Made by a program: the position numbers and the translations under genes
Notes under the pieces: model-generated
The model's input: only the letters and a program-made list of their open reading frames with translations
Told to the model about the DNA's origin: nothing
Databases searched by the model: none
Source: CAXBCP01 sp047638395
Lineage (GTDB): Bacteria > Pseudomonadota > Alphaproteobacteria > MPNO01 > UBA830
NCBI GenBank assembly: GCA_047638395.1
Contig: JBLIMV010000024.1
Coordinates: forward strand, 1-64,000
DNA: 64,000 nucleotides
Direction of reading: 5' to 3'
Part shown: positions 44,693 through 53,264 of the stretch, one piece after another
How positions within the stretch are numbered: position 1 is the stretch's first letter
How the letters are laid out: each line of letters begins with the position of its first letter

Positions 44693-45073
44693 ATGGTACT
44701 CGCACGCATTAAATCGGCTCTTGGCGGCGCCAAACCGACTGGCAGCGCCAAATCGACCGATCAGGAGCGGCGGGTTATGCCACGCCTGCCCGAAACCCGG
44801 GCGACGCTGGTGCTCGACGGCGCGAGTTACCCATTGGTCGACTGGAACCCGAAGGGCTTCCAGATAGCGCCCTATGTCGGAGAACTGCGGATCAAGACCG
44901 CCGTCAGTGCCAGGCTGATCATTCCCCATGAAGGCCAGAGCTTCGGATTTAATCTGAAGGGGCGGGTCATGCGGATCGATCCGCAGAACAAGGCGGTCGG
45001 CGGCGTGTTCACGGATGTTGATGCGGTCACTGACGCAAAACTTCAGAAACTTTTCGACGCCCGCGCAGGCTAA
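44693..45073 (+). CDS. PilZ-like domain protein
   Basis: Protein of 126 aa with a PilZ-type beta barrel. Seen: RRVMPRLPE as the RxxxR arm and LVDWNPKGFQI where the second c-di-GMP motif D/N-x-S-x-x-G should be; Ser is replaced by Pro (DWNPKG), so nucleotide binding is doubtful. The rest (GFNLKGRVMRIDPQNKAVGG) matches the second PilZ-like gene at 48002. ATG 44693 with GGAAGA; the longer frame starting inside the deacetylase gene is rejected. Confidence 0.75.
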   Translation: MVLARIKSALGGAKPTGSAKSTDQERRVMPRLPETRATLVLDGASYPLVDWNPKGFQIAPYVGELRIKTAVSARLIIPHEGQSFGFNLKGRVMRIDPQNKAVGGVFTDVDAVTDAKLQKLFDARAG

Positions 45074-45084
45074 GCACCACACAC

Positions 45085-45126
45085 AAAAATGACGGCCCGT
45101 TCGGCCGCCATTTCTGTATTTTTCGC
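45085..45126. terminator. bidirectional rho-independent terminator
   Basis: Eleven-base stem with one mismatch (45087-45097 with 45103-45113, loop CGTTC), then a T-rich run. It lies between the PilZ-like gene (+) and the cytochrome gene (-) and serves both. Confidence 0.8.
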
Positions 45127-45142
45127 TATAGCTCCAGCAAGT

Positions 45143-45994
45143 TTACCGGACGGCGTGGGCCACCGGTTTGAGTGACTTCAGGTAGGCGATCATGGCATCC
45201 ATGTCGTCGTCGCTGATGTTCTTGTAATAGCCGAAGGCCATTGGCGGGCGCAGTTTCGTGCCATCGGGGCGGACACCCTGTCTGACAGCAGCCTTGATTT
45301 GCGCATCGGTCCATTTTCCGAGCCCTGTTTCCGCATGTGGCGTCAGGTTGGCGGCGATGCTCTCGCCCCACGGGCCTGCGAACTTGAATCCGCCGGCACC
45401 CATTTGGGTCTCGTAGTCCCGGTGCGGCGGTTTGGTCATTGGCGTATGGCATTCCATGCAATGACCAAGCGGCCCTGCGAGGTATGCGCCATAGGCTACT
45501 TTGTCAGTGCGCGGGACATCTGCAATCGAGCCGACAGGCGGCCCGTACGCGGGCGGCAGCGGCATTTTGTAGACCGACTTGCGTGTCGCGTTCTTCACCG
45601 GTTTCAGATTGCGCAGATAGGCGATGATGGCTTTGGTATCGCGGTCGGACAGGCCCCGATACATGTCATAGGGCATCGGCGGGCCGATGAGCGAGCCGTC
45701 CGGGCGTTTGCCGTCGCGAATCGCGACCATCAACTGGGCATCGGTCCAGTTCCCGATCCCGGTTTCCTTGTCGGGCGTGAGGTTCGGCGTCATCGCGTCG
45801 ATCGGCCCTTCTTTCATCTCGAAGCCGCCAGCGAGTTCGTGCTGGGCCATGGGACCGCCTTTTGCGGTATGGCAATTGCCGCAGGCGACAACGCTTTTCA
45901 TCAGATAGGTGCCACGTTCGAGCAGGGTCTCTGCCTGCGCCTGAACGAATGGCGCCGCCGAGAGTATGGTAACGAGTGCAAATATTCTCTTCAT
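45143..45994 (-). CDS. dihaem c-type cytochrome
   Basis: Periplasmic electron-transfer protein of 283 aa. Seen: signal peptide (KRIFALVTILSAAPFVQAQA), two haem-binding motifs CGNCH and CMECH about 155 residues apart, and two repeated domain cores, NLTPDKETGIGNWTDAQ with PPMPYDMYRGLSDRD and NLTPHAETGLGKWTDAQ with PPMAFGYYKNISDDD. The protein is therefore a tandem duplication of a mono-haem cytochrome domain. ATG 45994 with GGGGGA; a start 11 codons upstream is rejected. Likely electron acceptor of a periplasmic dehydrogenase; partner unknown. Confidence 0.9.
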   Translation of the reverse strand: MKRIFALVTILSAAPFVQAQAETLLERGTYLMKSVVACGNCHTAKGGPMAQHELAGGFEMKEGPIDAMTPNLTPDKETGIGNWTDAQLMVAIRDGKRPDGSLIGPPMPYDMYRGLSDRDTKAIIAYLRNLKPVKNATRKSVYKMPLPPAYGPPVGSIADVPRTDKVAYGAYLAGPLGHCMECHTPMTKPPHRDYETQMGAGGFKFAGPWGESIAANLTPHAETGLGKWTDAQIKAAVRQGVRPDGTKLRPPMAFGYYKNISDDDMDAMIAYLKSLKPVAHAVR

Positions 45995-46094
45995 GAATTC
46001 CCCCATTTTTATCGTATTCGGTATCACAGTACCTTCAATTCACGCGGCGATAAATCTGTTAGATTGTCTCCAATAAATAAGACTGGAGGCAGGG

Positions 46095-46973
46095 ATGACC
46101 ACACTCAAAATCGGCGACGTGACCATAGGCGGCGTTCTGGAATGGCAGGGCGTCTACCGCGATCCGCTTGAAATGTATCCGGACGCCACACGGGAAGCCG
46201 TCGATGCGCACCGCGGATGGTTGGAGCCGCATAGCATCGATCCGCAGACCGGCAACATCATCATGGCGTTCAAAAGCTACGTTGTGCGTACCGAACGCCT
46301 GACGATCCTGATCGATTCCTGTGTCGGGAACGACAAGGAACGCCCCGTACGCCCGAACTGGCATCGCCAGAAATGGCCATGGATGGATAATCTGCGGGCG
46401 CAGGGTGTCGCCCCGGAAGATATCGACATCGTGATGTGTACCCATCTGCATACCGATCACGTCGGCTGGAATACCCAGTTGGTCGATGGCCGCTGGGTGC
46501 CGACGTTTCCCAATGCGAACTACCTGTTTCACAAAATCGAATACGATTACTGGGAAAAGGAACACCAGACGCAGGACTGGGCGCGGGATGCGTTCATCGA
46601 CAGCGTGTTGCCGGTTATTGAAGCGGGGCAGGCAACCATGGTGAACGGCGATCATGAGATCGATACCGGCCTGTGGCTGGAACACACGCCTGGCCATACA
46701 CCGGGCGCGGTCTGCCTGCATCTCGAGCATGGCGGCGATCACGGCATTTTTTGCGGCGACCTGATGCATCATCCGTTACAGGTGCCTGAATCACAGTGGT
46801 CGAGCATCTTTTGCGAGGATCCGGCCCTGTCGCGGGAGACCCGTACGGCATTTGTCGACCGACACGCTGAAACGGATACCATGATCCTGCCCGCGCATTT
46901 TGCAGATGTCGGCGGCGGCCATATCGTCGGCGGCGGTCCCGAGGGTAAGCCGATTTTCAAATTCGCCGGCTGA
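46095..46973 (+). CDS. MBL-fold metallo-hydrolase (AHL-lactonase-like)
   Basis: Zinc-dependent hydrolase of 292 aa. Seen: the dinuclear zinc motif CTHLHTDHVGWNTQL (HxHxDH), ANYLFHKIEYDYWEK, LEHTPGHTPGAVCLHLEH with the third His, IFCGDLMHHP with the bridging Asp and LPAHFADVGGG with the last His. This set is shared with N-acyl-homoserine lactonases and related lactonases. SD GGAGGCAGGG before ATG 46095. Lactone or ester substrate unknown. A 25-base tandem duplication starts in its last codons. Confidence 0.9.
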   Translation: MTTLKIGDVTIGGVLEWQGVYRDPLEMYPDATREAVDAHRGWLEPHSIDPQTGNIIMAFKSYVVRTERLTILIDSCVGNDKERPVRPNWHRQKWPWMDNLRAQGVAPEDIDIVMCTHLHTDHVGWNTQLVDGRWVPTFPNANYLFHKIEYDYWEKEHQTQDWARDAFIDSVLPVIEAGQATMVNGDHEIDTGLWLEHTPGHTPGAVCLHLEHGGDHGIFCGDLMHHPLQVPESQWSSIFCEDPALSRETRTAFVDRHAETDTMILPAHFADVGGGHIVGGGPEGKPIFKFAG

Positions 46974-47013
46974 CCCGGTATTTACATCCGCCGGTTGACC
47001 CGGCGTTCAGATC
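46964..47013. repeat. 25-base tandem duplication across a stop codon
   Basis: Units 46964-46988 and 46989-47013 match at 20 of 25 positions. The first carries the end of the MBL gene including its TGA at 46971-46973; the second is intergenic and retains the TGA-like sequence. It reads as an old local duplication that left the coding sequence intact. Confidence 0.75.
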
Positions 47014-47034
47014 ACTACATCGAAGGAGAGATAC

Positions 47035-47946
47035 GTGAGCGATATCGGCTTTATCGGCCTTGGCAACATGGGCGCGGCCCTGGCACGCCGCCTGATGGCG
47101 GATCATACGCTGCATGTGTGGGATATGAACCAGGCAGCGGTAGACGCGCTTGTCGCCGAGGGGGCGAAAGCGGCAAATGGACCGGGCGGGGTCGGCGCTT
47201 CCGGCGCAGAGCTCGTTCTGACCTGTCTGCCGACATCGGTTCAGGTCGATCAGGTACTTTTTGGGTCCGACGGTGTTGCCGACGCTCTGCCTGCAGGCGC
47301 GCTTATCGCCGATATGACCACGGGTGACCCGCTTGCCACGAAAGAGATGTCGGCACGTCTGGCGGCACAGGGGATCGATATGATCGATGCACCCGTATCA
47401 GGCGGGGTCAGCGGGGCCGAGCAGGGCACAATTGCCATCATGGTCGGCGCGTCAGATGCTTTGTTCGCAAAGGTAAAACCGGCGTTTGAATCGATTAGCC
47501 CCAATATCCTGCATGCAGGCGAAATCGGGTCCGGTCATGCGATGAAGCTGATCAACAATATGATCTCGTCCTGTATCCGGGTCGCGACGTTTGAAGGCCT
47601 GGCCCTTGCCACAAAGGCCGGGATCGAGCCGATGCGGTTTGCCGAGATCCTGTCCAAAGGGTCCGGGCGTGGCTATGTTGCGGATACCTCGCTGCCCAAG
47701 TTCGTTATCCCCGGCCGCCTGAATCAGGATTTTGGCCTGGCGCTGATGCACAAGGATCTGACGCTTGCGACCAAGCTGGGACAGGATATGGGCGCGCCGC
47801 TGATGACCGGGAATTATGCTCGGGAAGTATTTAAGTCGGCTCTTAACCAGCTTGGGGAAGATGTTGATATAACGCAAATAATCAGAATTTTCGAGGCTGC
47901 TGCCGATGTCGATATCGTTGCCGCCCAGGAAGCCTTCGAGCGGTAA
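47035..47946 (+). CDS. 3-hydroxyisobutyrate-dehydrogenase-family oxidoreductase
   Basis: NAD(P)-dependent beta-hydroxyacid dehydrogenase of 303 aa. Seen: IGFIGLGNMGAALARRLMADH (in part: GFIGLGNMGAALA) as Rossmann motif, the substrate loop APVSGGVSGAEQGTIAIMVG, catalytic Lys in GSGHAMKLINNMI and the C-terminal helix region FGLALMHKDLTLATKLGQ. GTG 47035 follows AAGGAGAG. Likely acts on a short beta-hydroxyacid such as 3-hydroxyisobutyrate, tartronate semialdehyde or similar. Confidence 0.93.
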   Translation: MSDIGFIGLGNMGAALARRLMADHTLHVWDMNQAAVDALVAEGAKAANGPGGVGASGAELVLTCLPTSVQVDQVLFGSDGVADALPAGALIADMTTGDPLATKEMSARLAAQGIDMIDAPVSGGVSGAEQGTIAIMVGASDALFAKVKPAFESISPNILHAGEIGSGHAMKLINNMISSCIRVATFEGLALATKAGIEPMRFAEILSKGSGRGYVADTSLPKFVIPGRLNQDFGLALMHKDLTLATKLGQDMGAPLMTGNYAREVFKSALNQLGEDVDITQIIRIFEAAADVDIVAAQEAFER

Positions 47947-48001
47947 ACGCGTTAACCTTTAATTTACACTCCCGGCGTGAAATAAGGGCTGGTTTTACAA
48001 T

Positions 48002-48403
48002 TTGGCGAACCCCTTGTTCGGTTTGTTTCAAAAAAAACGTGACCCGCGGGAGCGGCGCCGACTTTACCGGATTCCGGAAAAGAGCGCGATGCTTGTGCTC
48101 GACGATGTGAGCTACGCAATTGCGGACTGGAGCGTCGATGGCTTTCGCGCACTCGGTTTCCGCGGTGGCTACAGTGCCGGGGATAATGCACGCGTCCGCC
48201 TTATTATCGTCCACAGGGGACGAACCGTTGGATTTAATGCCAAAGCCAAAATTCTGCGTGCCGACCCGCAGAACAAGGAAATCGCAGGCCAATTTTCGTC
48301 CATGTCGGAAACAGGGCGAAAGGATATTGCCCGGGTCTATCGCGAGAGGCTTGCGCTCTATCAGGCGTCGCCCGAGTTTGAGACAGAAGAGGCCCTGTCT
48401 TAA
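48002..48403 (+). CDS. PilZ-like domain protein
   Basis: Small cytosolic protein of 133 aa. Seen: RERRRLYRIPEKSAMLVLDD with RxxxR, AIADWSVDGFRAL with the intact DxSxxG motif, and VGFNAKAKILRADPQNKEIAG, close to the sequence of the other PilZ-like gene at 44693. Binding of c-di-GMP is therefore more credible here than in that paralogue. The start is TTG 48002, with AAGGG about 12 bases upstream. No ATG precedes the domain. A 16-base tandem repeat covers its stop codon. Confidence 0.75.
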   Translation: MANPLFGLFQKKRDPRERRRLYRIPEKSAMLVLDDVSYAIADWSVDGFRALGFRGGYSAGDNARVRLIIVHRGRTVGFNAKAKILRADPQNKEIAGQFSSMSETGRKDIARVYRERLALYQASPEFETEEALS

Positions 48404-48429
48404 GAAGGCCGTGTTTTAAGAAGGCCGTG
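48400..48429. repeat. 16-base tandem duplication across a stop codon
   Basis: The 14-mer TTAAGAAGGCCGTG occurs at 48400-48413 and again at 48416-48429. The first copy contains the TAA stop of the PilZ-like gene. Confidence 0.8.
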
Positions 48430-48466
48430 TCATAGCGCAAACGGATGTCCGGTGCGGTCCTGGCCC

Positions 48467-49078
48467 TCAGGTCTGGCCGCCGATCGCCGGGTCGGGGACA
48501 ATACTGACGATAACGTTCAGATCACCGGGCGGCCCGCCGCCGAAGCCTTCAATTCCGAATCCGCGTAAGGTAATGATATCGCCGTCGCCTGTCCCTTTGA
48601 GGATGTCGACGGCCACCGTGATGCCGGTCATGGTCGTAACCAGCTTGCAAATACCTTCATCGGCCTCTGACTGCACGATCTTGAGGGTTTCGGCGATATC
48701 CTCGCCTTTCATCCACAACGACGTTGCCGCAGCGCCTTTCACCCGGCCAAGCCGGGTGCCGGCGACATCGCCGAACAGGTCGACGGTGCGTTCGCCGGTG
48801 CTTTCGTCAATTTCGAAATCGAACCAGGCACCGCCTTTTTGCCAGGGCTGAAGGCCGTCTTCGCCGCCGGTGGCGGGGGTATTCCGGTCGAATTCCGCGC
48901 GTTTGTGCCGGTCGGCCAGCAGGTTATAGGCGGCCGTGATCTCTTTGAAGCGGTCAGCCGCGCTTTCGTCGCCCGCGTTTACATCCGGATGGAGTTCTTT
49001 CGCCAGTGCGCGATAGGCACGCTTGATGTCTTCAATGTCTGCGCCACGCTCGACGCCGAGAAGGTCATAGGGGGTCAT
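48467..49078 (-). CDS. J-domain protein (truncated CbpA/DnaJ-like)
   Basis: Co-chaperone-like protein of 203 aa. Seen: J domain DLLGVERGADIEDIKRAYRALA with HPDVN (the HPD tripeptide that stimulates DnaK ATPase), a short linker and one C-terminal substrate-binding-like beta domain (VAVDILKGTGDGDIITLRGFG). No Gly/Phe-rich or zinc-finger region, so it is shorter than CbpA and DnaJ. Single leftward gene. Serves a specialised Hsp70 task, exact client unknown. Confidence 0.87.
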   Translation of the reverse strand: MTPYDLLGVERGADIEDIKRAYRALAKELHPDVNAGDESAADRFKEITAAYNLLADRHKRAEFDRNTPATGGEDGLQPWQKGGAWFDFEIDESTGERTVDLFGDVAGTRLGRVKGAAATSLWMKGEDIAETLKIVQSEADEGICKLVTTMTGITVAVDILKGTGDGDIITLRGFGIEGFGGGPPGDLNVIVSIVPDPAIGGQT

Positions 49079-49204
49079 CCGCTGCCGATCTTCGCTGCAA
49101 TACCGCGTCGATTGTCGCGGGCTTCGCCGGGGTGGTCAAGGAAACGGGCCCGAATCCGTCGTACAGCACCCACTAACTGCAAAAAATGGCCTGTTTTGCC
49201 GAAC

Positions 49205-50293
49205 TCAGTCGACAGGTTTGAAAAAACCGGCCGCTGCGTACTGTTTTGGCCATTTATAGTCCTCGACACCCAGAGAACGGGCCGCATGATGGGCGAAATA
49301 GGGATCGAACAGCTGCCCCTTGGCCATGCAGCACAGATCGGCTTGTCCTTGCGAGATGACACCGTTGATCTGTTCCGGGCCGCCGACATTGCCGACCGTC
49401 ATTGTCGGGATACCGGTTTCCGCGCGCACGCGCTCGCTGAACGGTGTCTGAAACAGCCCTTCGACGCGGGGGCGTACATCGTCCGTGACGTTGCCGCTCG
49501 AGACATCGAGGATATCGAGCCCGGCCGCCTTCATTATTTTGCCAATCTCTACCGCATCGTCGACCTCCGTGCCGCCTTCGACCCAGTCATAGGCGGAAAT
49601 GCGCATCGAGATCGGCTTGTCTTCCGGCCAGTTGGCGCGGATGGCGTGGAAGACCTCCAGCGGGAACCGCATCCGGTTTTCAAGCGAGCCGCCATATTCG
49701 TCGGTCCGCGTGTTCGATAGGGGCGAGATGAAGCTTGAAATCAGATAGCCGTGGCCGCCGTGGATCTCGATCATGTCGAACCCGGCTTCCTCGGCCCAGC
49801 GGGCACCCTGGGCAAACGCCTCGACCAGCCGGTCCATATCGGCGCGGGTCATCTCCCGCGGGGTCTGGCTGTCTGCCGAGAACGGGATCGCGGAAGGCGC
49901 GAGGATCTCCCAGGCGCGGTCTGCCGGCAGCGGCCCGCCACCCTCCCAGGCAAATGAGCAGCTTGCCTTGCGTCCGGCATGGGCGAGCTGAATGGCAATC
50001 TTGGCGTCCGACTGGCCGTGAACAAAGTCGACGACACGCTTCCACGCGGCGACGTGTTCGGGCTTGTACATCCCGGCGCAGCCTTCCGATATCCGGCCTT
50101 CGGGCGAAATATCCGTCATTTCGGTGATGATCAGCCCGGTGCCGCCCATTGCCCGGCTGCCCAGATGCACCAGGTGCCAGTCATTTGCAGCGCCGTCTTC
50201 GGCCGAATACTGGCACATCGGCGACATGACGAGACGGTTCTTCAGGGTTATGCCCCGCAGCGTGAACGGGGTGAACATCGGCGCATCGGTCAT
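49205..50293 (-). CDS. Old-yellow-enzyme family NADH:flavin oxidoreductase (YqjM-like)
   Basis: FMN enzyme of 362 aa reducing activated C=C bonds. Seen: LVMSPMCQYSAEDG with the Cys near residue 25 typical of thermophilic-like (YqjM) OYEs, AIQLAHAGRKAS, EIHGGHGYLISSFISPLSN and NRMRFPLEV with the FMN phosphate site, and IPTMTVGNV. ATG 50293 is used rather than a start 25 codons upstream. The upstream gene, a DLH-SnoaL fusion, ends 40 bases away on the same strand, so the two are probably cotranscribed. Confidence 0.93.
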   Translation of the reverse strand: MTDAPMFTPFTLRGITLKNRLVMSPMCQYSAEDGAANDWHLVHLGSRAMGGTGLIITEMTDISPEGRISEGCAGMYKPEHVAAWKRVVDFVHGQSDAKIAIQLAHAGRKASCSFAWEGGGPLPADRAWEILAPSAIPFSADSQTPREMTRADMDRLVEAFAQGARWAEEAGFDMIEIHGGHGYLISSFISPLSNTRTDEYGGSLENRMRFPLEVFHAIRANWPEDKPISMRISAYDWVEGGTEVDDAVEIGKIMKAAGLDILDVSSGNVTDDVRPRVEGLFQTPFSERVRAETGIPTMTVGNVGGPEQINGVISQGQADLCCMAKGQLFDPYFAHHAARSLGVEDYKWPKQYAAAGFFKPVD

Positions 50294-50333
50294 CGTTGAA
50301 TTCCAGACTGGATAAGAAGAGAAGATCAGGGCG

Positions 50334-51479
50334 TCAGATCGGTTTTCCGTCCGATGTCGCCCACGCATCCTGCATGAATATATTGGACGGCAGGTGTTCG
50401 TCCAGCACCTTGCGGGCAGCTTCCGGACCGGCGACCGGCAGATCCCCGGTATCGAGCACGCCGATCTGTTTCAGGGCGGAGCCCTGATCCCAGTAGATGT
50501 GCTCGTGACACACCTTGTCGCCGCGGAATTTCACGATCAGCAGGGTGGCGAGTTCGACCATCTTGCCCGTGGGCGCGATGCCCGGAAAATACCGGTCGAG
50601 CACGGCATCGTGGCGAAACCGGACGACGAGCTCGAGCACAACCCGGTCCGGCCCGGGCGTCATCGACACCGTCGTGCTGGTGCGTTCGCGCGAGTTCTGG
50701 TCGACAAAATGATATGTGTAGAAACGTTTGAGCATGTCGTGGCCGACGCCGCCGGCCAGCGTGGCGACGTGGTTCACATACGGGTCGTCGATCATCGTGG
50801 CCATGGTGGCATCGACGTCCCGGGTCTCAAATTCATGGCGGATATGCTCGGCAAACAGCGCTTCATAATCGTAATAGGGACCGACGGCCCGGCGGATGAC
50901 CTCCAGCGTGCGGGTATGGGCCAGACTGTCCACGCGTTTATCGAACGCCGCATGACCGGGCAGGGCAAAGCCCGGCGCGGCATCCGGCCAAGTGTATACC
51001 CGCGAGCCGTTCGCCGGGTTGATCGCCCGCTGCAGCGATTCCGCGGCGGCCACCGCGTCGTCGCTGCCCATCGCGCCGAACTGAAAGACGACGGGACAGG
51101 GGAGGGACGCCAGCGCACCGGCACGGTCCTTCAGGCCCGGCGCGTCGAAGACAACGATGGCCGAAAACGCATCGGCGGCGTCCAGCGCTGCCCCCGCGAT
51201 GCCGCCGTGTGCCACGCCGACCGGTCCCCCGGTTGTGTCCGTGCGGTCGTTCAGCTGGGCGGCAGCGGCCCTGACATCTGACGCGCCGGGCGCCCCGCAC
51301 AGAATGGCGACGACATAGCCTTCTTCGGCAAAAAGCTGCGCGCGCGCCTGGATTGCCGGGACCGGTGCTGTTCCGTCAGCGATCAAAAGCAGTCCGGGCC
51401 CCGATCCGCTTTCGGGGACAAACAAATTTTCGCGCGCGCCGGCGGGAGCATCCGCGTCACCATCCGAATTTAAGTTCAT
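50334..51479 (-). CDS. degenerate dienelactone-hydrolase domain fused to SnoaL/NTF2-like domain
   Basis: Two-domain protein of 381 aa. Residues 1-190 follow the dienelactone-hydrolase pattern, but the nucleophile motif GxCxGG reads GVAHGG (Ala at the nucleophile) and the YPGAxHGF His region reads WPDAAPGFA (Pro for His). Residues 200-345 are NTF2/SnoaL-like (FETRDVDATMATMIDDPYV, then HEHIYWDQGSALKQIGVL). So the first domain is probably non-catalytic and the second carries the function. Same strand as, and just upstream of, the OYE gene. Confidence 0.8.
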   Translation of the reverse strand: MNLNSDGDADAPAGARENLFVPESGSGPGLLLIADGTAPVPAIQARAQLFAEEGYVVAILCGAPGASDVRAAAAQLNDRTDTTGGPVGVAHGGIAGAALDAADAFSAIVVFDAPGLKDRAGALASLPCPVVFQFGAMGSDDAVAAAESLQRAINPANGSRVYTWPDAAPGFALPGHAAFDKRVDSLAHTRTLEVIRRAVGPYYDYEALFAEHIRHEFETRDVDATMATMIDDPYVNHVATLAGGVGHDMLKRFYTYHFVDQNSRERTSTTVSMTPGPDRVVLELVVRFRHDAVLDRYFPGIAPTGKMVELATLLIVKFRGDKVCHEHIYWDQGSALKQIGVLDTGDLPVAGPEAARKVLDEHLPSNIFMQDAWATSDGKPI

Positions 51480-52074
51480 GATTTAACCTCCGCATCCTGT
51501 GCAAAGAGTGTGCCCTATCGGCGGCACGGCGGAAACGGTCGCCGACCCGATACAAATTCTGAAACCCGAAGAGGACAAACTTGCAAATCAACCCCATGCA
51601 CCCAAAGGGAGGGGCGACTATGGGGTCTGGCTGTGGCGATCTATCCGTTTACCTGCTCCGGTTACGGCACACACCTAACCGGTTCACGCCCGACAGTGTC
51701 GCGCGCGTTCTGGCCGGTGGGTCCGGGTTTCGGTGTCATGTCACGCTATCACGCAAAGGCACAAAATCCGAACACGGGGCCGAAAAAATGTCGAACTTTT
51801 CCATTGTGATCGGGGAAGCTCCGATTCTCGGGCAGGAGCGGACGCAAATCGGAATGATCGATCAGGACCGCCTGCCAGCCAACAGCAGGCTCTCGCGAGG
51901 AGCCCGGCAAGGGCGCTCGTCACATTTCAGATCACGGGCCGGAAGCTATGGAACCTGTCATCCCGGCCCGAACCAGTTTGCTCTGGCCCGGCCCATCTGC
52001 GTAAGGTCTGACAAGGGGTGAGCCGGCAGGGTGTGAATTTTGCACGCTGGCGCGGCTGACGCCGGGGATCAGCC
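51480..52074. other. gene-poor gap before mscS
   Basis: About 600 bases with no recognisable gene. A 146-codon frame on + (51581-52021) and shorter overlapping frames have no familiar motif, no consistent SD and no family resemblance. GC-rich inverted stretches occur near 51940-52010. It may hold decayed sequence. The mscS gene begins at its right edge. Confidence 0.5.
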
Positions 52075-52935
52075 ATGGAACACCAACAAGAGCAGATCCT
52101 GAGTATCCTGAATCAGGCAATCAACTCGGCGGTCAGTTACGGGCTCGACGGGGTCGGTGCGCTGGCGATCCTGATCGTCGGCCTGATCGTGGCAGGCTGG
52201 GCGCGGCGCAGCGTCCTCCGTGTGCTGAACCGGGCGCCCCGGGTCGACAAGACGCTCAGGCCGGTGATCGCCAGCATCGTGCGATACAGCATCCTCGTCT
52301 TTGTACTGATCGCGGTTCTGGCCCAGTTCGGGGTCCAGACGACCAGCATCATAGCCCTGCTGGGCGCCGCCGGCCTGGCGCTCGGCCTGGCGCTTCAGGG
52401 GACGTTGCAGAACATCTCCGCAGGTTTCATGCTATTGTTCCTGCGCCCCTTCCGGGTCGGCCACTACATTGACGCCGAGGGATTGTCGGGCACCGTCGAA
52501 GAGATCGGCCTGTTCACCACCCACATGCGTACCTCCCTCGGCATTTATCTCGAGGTCCCCAACGCCAAGATCTGGAACCGCGCGATTCTCAACTACTCGC
52601 GCGTCACGGAGCGGCGCCTGGACGTGGTGGTCGGCATCTCCTACGACGATAACATCGACAAGGCGCAGGCCGTGCTCCTGGAACTCATGACCTCGGACAG
52701 CCGGGTCAATCCCGCGCCCGTGCCCCAGGTCCTGCTGACCGAACTCGGCGACAGCTCCGTCATCCTCAACCTGCGCTGCTGGGCCGCCCCCGACGATTAT
52801 GCGCGCCTTCTTTACGACCTCAACAAGGCGGTCAAACAGCGCCTCGACACCGAAGGCATCACCATCCCTTTCCCGCAACGCGACGTGCATCTTTTCGAAG
52901 AAAAGGCATTAAAACCAATCGCAACACCCCGATAG
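52075..52935 (+). CDS. mscS: small-conductance mechanosensitive channel, MscS type
   Basis: Inner-membrane tension-gated channel of 286 aa, the same length as E. coli MscS. Seen: three membrane segments, with TM3 and the following amphipathic helix (LGLALQGTLQNISAGFMLLF) in the canonical Gly/Ala packing pattern, then FLRPFRVGHYIDAEGLSG of the beta domain and the C-terminal alpha/beta domain (LDVVVGISYDDNIDKAQAVL). Codons end in C or G more often than in most neighbours, and gene-poor DNA lies on both sides, so it may be an insertion. Protects from hypo-osmotic shock. Confidence 0.93.
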   Translation: MEHQQEQILSILNQAINSAVSYGLDGVGALAILIVGLIVAGWARRSVLRVLNRAPRVDKTLRPVIASIVRYSILVFVLIAVLAQFGVQTTSIIALLGAAGLALGLALQGTLQNISAGFMLLFLRPFRVGHYIDAEGLSGTVEEIGLFTTHMRTSLGIYLEVPNAKIWNRAILNYSRVTERRLDVVVGISYDDNIDKAQAVLLELMTSDSRVNPAPVPQVLLTELGDSSVILNLRCWAAPDDYARLLYDLNKAVKQRLDTEGITIPFPQRDVHLFEEKALKPIATPR

Positions 52936-53264
52936 CGGAAATCGCGGCGGGCACCGTCAGACCAAAATCCTGAGTAATTTGAATTCGCCTGGTGGTTTCA
53001 GAAAACCGGACCTTCTGAAGGCCGTTCAGATGGGTCCGCTATTCAGGCGAAAGTGGTCATCCCAAACCAGCAGAATATACGTCTGCTTGCAGCCAAAAGA
53101 AGCAGCGTCGACGCCGGTGACCTCAGCTAACGAAAAAAATGTGGGTGCCGTATGGGATTGTATCTCCAACTTTTGGCCCAATAAGCTGCAAAAAGTCGGG
53201 GGAAGACAGGCACGCAGAATTTTCTCGCAAGAGCCAAAAAGTCTTAGAAAACTAGGAAAATAAT
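52936..53264. other. non-coding gap after mscS, possible IS remnant
   Basis: About 330 bases without a credible gene; a 94-codon frame on + shows no family signature. Bases near 53035-53062 (CTATTCAGGCGAAAGTGGTC) recall the repeated termini of IS21-family elements as I remember them, which is weak evidence. The tRNA-Thr lies at the right edge and is transcribed into this region, without a clear hairpin terminator. Confidence 0.35.

Noticed and set aside
51581..52021. 146-codon open frame on +
   Set aside because: No recognisable motif, Arg/Ser-rich low-quality translation, other overlapping frames of similar length, no good SD. Left as non-coding.
52979..53263. 94-codon open frame on +
   Set aside because: No family resemblance and a composition like translated non-coding DNA; it abuts the antisense tRNA-Thr.
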